Shown here: positions 32,224 to 36,545 of the stretch, piece after piece
How the letters are laid out: the number at the start of each line of letters is the position of its first letter
Numbering within the stretch: position 1 is the stretch's first letter
DNA from: Rhodospirillaceae bacterium
GTDB taxonomy: Bacteria > Pseudomonadota > Alphaproteobacteria > Bin65
Direction of reading: 5' to 3'
DNA: 36,545 nt
NCBI GenBank assembly: GCA_026709535.1
Contig: JAPOST010000199.1
Span: 1-36,545, forward strand
Position numbers and translations under genes: made by a program
Notes under the pieces: generated by a model
Database searches by the model: none
What the model was told of the DNA's origin: nothing
The model's input: the letters and a program-made list of their open reading frames with translations, nothing else

Positions 32224-34173
32224 ATGTCGGGTTATGCTGTGAGTAACTGGTGGTCTCGTCGGGCGCATGTGGACCATGCGGGTTATCTGTCGATGTACGC
32301 GGATTCGGTTCGCGATCCGGAGTCATTCTGGGCAAAAGAGGCGGGCCGTGTAGACTGGTTTCGGCGGCCGACGGTGATCAAGAACGTGAGCTACGCCTAT
32401 CCGGACGTATCGATCCGATGGTACGAGGACGGGGCGCTGAACATGGCGTACAACTGTCTGGACCGTCATCTGTCGCTGCGCGGGGATCAGACGGCGCTCA
32501 TCTGGGAGGGCGACGATCCGGGCGCCGCGCGGCGGATCACCTATCGCGCGTTGCACGAGGAGGTCTGCAAGTTTGCCAACGCGCTGAAGGGTCTGGGTGT
32601 CGAGAAGGGGGATCGGGTGACGCTGTATCTTCCGATGGTCCCGGAGGCGGCGGTTGCGATGCTGGCCTGTGCGCGGATCGGGGCGATCCACTCGGTGGTG
32701 TTCGGAGGCTTTTCTCCGGAGGCGCTTGCGGGTCGGATTTCGGATTGCGATTCGGCGTGGGTGGTGACGGCGGACGAAGGGGTTCGCGGCGGCCGGACGG
32801 TTCCGTTGAAGGCGAACGTGGACGCGGCGCTTGCGCTTTGCCCGGGCGTGCGCAAGACGATCGTGGTCCGGCGGACCGGCGGGACCATCGGCTGGGTGGA
32901 GGGACGCGACGTCTGGTACGCGGATCTTCTGGCGAACGCTTCTTCGGACTGCCCGGCGGCGGTGATGAATGCGGAGGATCCGCTGTTCATCCTGTACACC
33001 TCCGGTTCGACCGGGAAGCCGAAGGGGGTTCTGCACACGACTGGGGGATATGCGGTCTACACGGCAATGACCCACGCGCTGGTGTTCGACTACCACGAGG
33101 GTGACGTGTACTGGTGCACGGCGGATGTCGGCTGGGTGACGGGTCACAGCTATCTGGTTTACGGTCCGTTGCAGAACGGCGCGGTGACACTGATGTTCGA
33201 GGGTGTTCCGCACTATCCGGACCCTTCGCGTTTCTGGCGGGTGGTCGACAAGCACCAGGTGACGACGTTCTACACAGCGCCGACGGCGCTGCGCGCACTT
33301 ATGCGTGAGGGTGACGGACCGGTTCGGGTGACGGATCGGGGATCGCTTCGTCTTCTGGGCTCGGTGGGCGAACCGATCAATCCGGAGGCTTGGGAATGGT
33401 ATTACCGGGTTGTTGGTGCCAGCCGGTGTCCGATCGTGGACACGTGGTGGCAGACGGAGACGGGGGGGATCATGATTGCGCCGTTGCCGGGCGCGACGCG
33501 TCTGAAGCCGGGCTCTGCGACGCGTCCGTTTTTCGGGATCCGTCCGGAGATCGTGGATGCGGAGGGTCGTGTGCTGGAGGGGGCGTGCGAGGGAAACCTG
33601 TGTATTGCCGACAGCTGGCCGGGTCAAATGCGGACGGTCTACCGGGATCATGCGCGGTTCGTGGAGACCTATTTCAGCACCTACAAGGGCCGGTACTTCA
33701 CCGGGGACGGTTGCCGGCGGGACGCTGACGGCTACTACTGGATCACCGGTCGCGTGGACGACGTGATCAACGTCTCCGGCCACCGGCTGGGGACGGCGGA
33801 GGTGGAGAGCGCGCTGGTGGCGCACGAGCAGGTGGCCGAGGCCGCCGTCGTCGGGGCGCCGCACGCTGTCAAGGGCCAAGGCGTCTACGCCTATGTGACG
33901 CTGGTCGCCGACGCGACGCCGGACGATGCTCTGCGCGCCGAACTGGTCACATGGGTACGCCAGCAGATCGGCCCGATCGCTGCGCCCGACTGGCTGCAAT
34001 GGGCCCCCAGCCTGCCCAAGACGCGCTCCGGAAAGATCATGCGCCGTATCCTCAGAAAAATCGCCGAGGACGACTGCCAGAACCTCGGCGATACCTCGAC
34101 ACTCGCTGAACCCGAAAACCTCCAACTCATCATCAAAGACAGACAAAATCATACGCGGCCAACGCAAAACTGA
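32224..34173 (+). CDS. acs: acetyl-CoA synthetase (AMP-forming)
   Basis: 649 aa from the second of two ATG codons (32221, 32224); GGAGGGG places the second at better spacing. Makes acetyl-CoA from acetate, ATP and CoA. Motifs: [11 protein letters not shown] (about 258-268), [56 protein letters not shown], and the C-terminal [13 protein letters not shown], where Lys604 is the catalytic lysine that is acetylated to switch Acs off in other bacteria. Full length. Base composition is odd: the first three quarters are G-rich on the coding strand, and the last part and the 3' end are C/A-rich. Confidence 0.96.
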   Translation: MSGYAVSNWWSRRAHVDHAGYLSMYADSVRDPESFWAKEAGRVDWFRRPTVIKNVSYAYPDVSIRWYEDGALNMAYNCLDRHLSLRGDQTALIWEGDDPGAARRITYRALHEEVCKFANALKGLGVEKGDRVTLYLPMVPEAAVAMLACARIGAIHSVVFGGFSPEALAGRISDCDSAWVVTADEGVRGGRTVPLKANVDAALALCPGVRKTIVVRRTGGTIGWVEGRDVWYADLLANASSDCPAAVMNAEDPLFILYTSGSTGKPKGVLHTTGGYAVYTAMTHALVFDYHEGDVYWCTADVGWVTGHSYLVYGPLQNGAVTLMFEGVPHYPDPSRFWRVVDKHQVTTFYTAPTALRALMREGDGPVRVTDRGSLRLLGSVGEPINPEAWEWYYRVVGASRCPIVDTWWQTETGGIMIAPLPGATRLKPGSATRPFFGIRPEIVDAEGRVLEGACEGNLCIADSWPGQMRTVYRDHARFVETYFSTYKGRYFTGDGCRRDADGYYWITGRVDDVINVSGHRLGTAEVESALVAHEQVAEAAVVGAPHAVKGQGVYAYVTLVADATPDDALRAELVTWVRQQIGPIAAPDWLQWAPSLPKTRSGKIMRRILRKIAEDDCQNLGDTSTLAEPENLQLIIKDRQNHTRPTQN

Positions 34174-34388
34174 GCTCAAGTGCGGTCCTGTCCCGAAGCT
34201 GCAGGAGGGCTTTCATCCTGCGCGCCAGGATCCGAAACCCGGGTGCTCCCTGGCCGTCTGCTCCGGGGAAAACCACTGTCTGAAAGCCGATGAGTCAAGG
34301 TAATCGGGCTCAGAGAGTTGAAAGCCGAGGATATCAATGAGCAGGTCGCGGGCTCGCAACGGTGGTCTGAAGACCCGGCAATGATCAG

Positions 34389-35594
34389 TCAGGGAAGAGA
34401 GTTTTCTTTGCCAGTTCTTGCCCCCTCGGACAGTATGGGAACGAGGCGTTCAATAGCGGTTTTCAACTTGTCGAGAGATACTCCGAAACACAGACGCATA
34501 TAGCGCTTCGAATCTTCACCGAAAGCCGAACCCGGGGCGAGACCGACATTGGCTTCGTTGACAAGACGGTAAGCCAGCGCGCGGCCGTCCATTTCCCCGT
34601 CGACGGACAGAAGCATATAGAAGCTGCCGCCCGGCCGCGCAAAATGAACGTTTGGCAGGGGCTCCAGCGCATCACAGACGATATCTCGCCCTTGCCTGCA
34701 TCGGGCGATCATTTCCCTGACGTGGTGTTCGCCTTTTTCCAGGGCCGCCACCGCTCCATGCTGCAAAAAGGTCGGGACGCCCGACGTGTTGAACTGCACC
34801 AGGTTCTCGTATACCTGACCCAGGGCCTCCGGCATGACCAGCCATCCGATGCGCCAGCCGGTCATTGACCAGTTTTTGGAGAAGGTGTTGATGACGACCA
34901 GCCTGTCATCCGGCTCGCAGATTTGGAGAAAGGACGGCGCGACGTCCATTTCGTAAACCATGCGACCGTAGACTTCGTCTGCGATGATCCACAGGCCATG
35001 TTCACGCGCGAAATCCCGAATTGATATCTGGTCTTCCCGCGTCATGATCCAGGCTGTCGGATTGTTGGGCGAGTTTAGAAAGAAGGCCTTGGTCTTGTGC
35101 CCGCAGGAGTCGAAGAGGCGATCGAGATCAAGCGTCCAGCTGGCGTTGCCGTTCTGCAATGGCACGTTGATGACCTGGCCGCCGACAATATCCACGGCCG
35201 CCTTGATATTTGGCCAAACCGGAGACGGTGCCACGATCTCGTCGCCCGGGCCCAGCAGCATCTGGACGGTTTCCATGGTCGCCTGCATGCCGCCGATTGT
35301 TACGATCGTCCGCTCTGGCGAGATATCCACGCCGTAGGTTTTTTTCAGGTACTCGCCGAGTGCTTGGCGCAGAGGCGGGATGCCTCTTTGGTAGGTGTAG
35401 AAGGTCTGTCCGTCACGTAGCGCTTCGATTGCGGCATCGCTGATGAAATCTGGCGTAGCGAGGTCACCTTCGCCAACCCACAGAGGGATCAGGTCTGGTA
35501 TTTCCCTGCCATAGTTGACTAGTTCGACAATCCCGCTCTCAGGCAAGGAGGCGATTCTAGGATTGATGGAAGCGAGCAAATCAATGGCGCCCAT
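34389..35594 (-). CDS. class I/II PLP-dependent aminotransferase
   Basis: 401 aa from ATG 35594, preceded by GGGGA; the open frame extends 67 codons upstream but those residues do not fit. An AspC/AAT-I fold enzyme: GEGDLATPDFISDAA, the FYTYQRGIPPLRQALGEYL stretch, NSPNNPTAW (174-182), Asp206 in ADEVYG pairing with the PLP pyridine, and Lys240 in NTFSKNWSMTGWRIG forming the Schiff base, with the C-terminal RLCFG arginine for the substrate carboxylate. It transfers amino groups between an L-amino acid and a 2-oxo acid; the specific substrate is unknown. It is convergent with acs. Confidence 0.9.
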   Translation of the reverse strand: MGAIDLLASINPRIASLPESGIVELVNYGREIPDLIPLWVGEGDLATPDFISDAAIEALRDGQTFYTYQRGIPPLRQALGEYLKKTYGVDISPERTIVTIGGMQATMETVQMLLGPGDEIVAPSPVWPNIKAAVDIVGGQVINVPLQNGNASWTLDLDRLFDSCGHKTKAFFLNSPNNPTAWIMTREDQISIRDFAREHGLWIIADEVYGRMVYEMDVAPSFLQICEPDDRLVVINTFSKNWSMTGWRIGWLVMPEALGQVYENLVQFNTSGVPTFLQHGAVAALEKGEHHVREMIARCRQGRDIVCDALEPLPNVHFARPGGSFYMLLSVDGEMDGRALAYRLVNEANVGLAPGSAFGEDSKRYMRLCFGVSLDKLKTAIERLVPILSEGARTGKENSLP

Positions 35595-36249
35595 GCGCAG
35601 TCCCCGTGGTGGAGTGAGATTTGGGATGAACCTCGTTTTCCCTATCGCGCGCTTCGTCGTGACGATACCCTGAAGAATGACACAGTGCACGCACCGATGG
35701 TGCCCTTTTCGCCAGCGTCCGTAATCGCCATGAACGGACGAAAACGCCTGCAATTGCAATCTGTTATGGCCTTCTTGCCGTGCATGCTTGACCAAGCTCT
35801 GCCCGCATCTGGCGGACGCTCATATCGGCGAAATGGCCGGGCACATCTCCGCGATCGTTGGCGTGGCGATATCGAGCGGCCGGGAACAGAAGGGCTGAAG
35901 CATGGTGCACAATCCCGCGGAGAAGCCATTGGCCCAGAAGGCCATCGCTGCCTATGCTGTGCTAGGAGAGCCGGGCGGTATATCCGAAATTGGTTGGTGG
36001 AAGCTCCTTGGCCCGAACGAGCGATCCCCGGAACGCGGTCAGCGACCACCCTTGCAATATGGTCTTGCCCCATGCGAACCAGCGCCTTACACCTTCCCGG
36101 TCCATGAAGCCCTTCTCGTGCGCGTTGCGGATGGCGCGGTTGCGTTCGGGAATCGTGAACTGGCGAGAACATTGTGAATTGTCTGGTTGAGGTACCATGC
36201 TGATTGTCGGCTTCGGTTGCGGGCAGCTGCGTTCGCGCGTCGAAGCGGG
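35595..36249. other. gene-free stretch beside a transposase remnant
   Basis: About 650 bp upstream of the aminotransferase. Long frames on both strands are Arg/Pro/Ser-rich shadows. A minus-strand run near 36150-35965 (FTIPERNRAIRNAHEKGFMD, then RRWFAWGKTILQGWS) looks more protein-like but has no start or ribosome binding site and no family I know. Probably decayed mobile DNA plus the aminotransferase promoter. Confidence 0.35.
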
Positions 36250-36545
36250 TCACGCGGCCTTCCTGGTGGGTGTCTCGATCGGTGTTGGCGATCGTCCTGG
36301 TCGCGGGCCAGACAGCTTGGGCCGGCGCGCGTTCCGTCGGGACATTCGTGAACCCTGACCTTCGCCTTGACGAAGTGATGGCGCCGGGATCTGCAGCGCC
36401 AGACCCTTGGTCGGGCACCCGTGTTGTCGTTGCCGACGACGCGCTCTTCCCGAAGGCACAGGATCTCGCGCACAGACCCGGCAAGGGGTCCGAAAGTCGG
36501 CGTCATCCTCGGGCGCCCTTGACGAACCCGGGGCAGCCGTTTCCG
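36250..36545 (-). pseudogene. ISNCY-type transposase 3' remnant, frameshifted, cut by the window edge
   Basis: Reading leftwards from the edge, the minus strand gives PLAGSVREILCLREERVVGNDNT, a shift to KGLALQIPA, a shift back to HHFVKAKVRVHECPDGT, then SCLARDQD. This matches in order the C-terminal part of ISNCY/integrase-core transposases, which read approximately EILCLQEERVVGNDNTV..L.LQ.P....HFVKA.V.VHEYPDG..AVFHGPRCLARYD. Two compensating frameshifts and later decay mark it as dead. The catalytic core, if present, lies beyond the window. Confidence 0.6.

Noticed and set aside
32323-34179. 618-codon open frame antisense to acs
   Set aside because: Arg/His/Pro-rich with no family motifs. 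It is open because acs uses strongly skewed codons; acs itself is unmistakable.
34201-34221. GCAGGA / TCCTGC hairpin after acs as a terminator
   Set aside because: Arms are only 6 bp and no T-run follows, so an intrinsic terminator is not supported.
35642-36484. 280-codon minus-strand frame at the right end
   Set aside because: Composition is Arg/Pro/Ser-rich without domains, and it crosses the transposase remnant in the wrong frame.

Overview
This 36.5 kb window is a stretch of moderately GC-rich chromosome (roughly the high fifties in percent GC by eye) from what looks like an alphaproteobacterium, most likely a Rhodospirillales-type environmental or marine organism. The basis is gene style rather than any taxonomic marker: an APH-fold homoserine kinase next to rnhA, an EVE-domain gene directly before acs, a MotA/TolQ-like plus OmpA-like pair near suhB and efp, and a DgcN/DgcA-type D-glutamate module. 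No rRNA, tRNA or CRISPR array was seen.

Region 1 (about 0.3-7.6 kb, all minus strand) is housekeeping: a MotA/TolQ-like and OmpA/MotB-like membrane pair with a very long coiled coil, an inositol monophosphatase (suhB), elongation factor P (efp), an RNase HI fused to a VOC/glyoxalase-like domain, and homoserine kinase (thrB).

Region 2 (8.0-21.6 kb, minus strand) is a large, tightly packed catabolic operon for an amide-type compound. In transcription order it has a cytoplasmic AmiC-like ligand-binding protein, a flotillin, a Tat-exported substrate-binding protein, two Liv-type permeases, a LivG ATPase, a single ORF joining a LivF ATPase to an amidase-signature hydrolase, an acyl-CoA synthetase, an isochorismatase-family hydrolase and a cytoplasmic gamma-glutamyltransferase-like protein. 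The inferred flow is import of an amide, hydrolysis at the membrane by the fused amidase, and activation of the released acid to its CoA thioester. A MarR regulator is divergent from the operon head, and an HpaH/MhpD-type hydratase converges on it.

Region 3 (23.0-26.4 kb, plus strand) is an island of lower gene density and lower GC. It holds an IS1595-type transposase remnant, a broken RelE/HigB-like gene, and an intact gene fusing a HigA/XRE-like HTH to a DUF429 predicted-nuclease domain. A palindrome overlaps the first start codon. This is the best candidate here for an undescribed system.

Region 4 (26.4-31.6 kb, plus strand) carries a D-amino-acid module: DUF1611/DgcN, enolase-superfamily DgcA, and D-amino-acid aminotransferase. 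A COG0523 GTPase follows behind a near-perfect palindrome, and then an MFS transporter.

Region 5 (31.7-36.5 kb) has an EVE-domain protein, acetyl-CoA synthetase (with a striking strand-composition flip inside the gene), a class I/II aminotransferase on the minus strand, and at the right edge a frameshifted transposase remnant.
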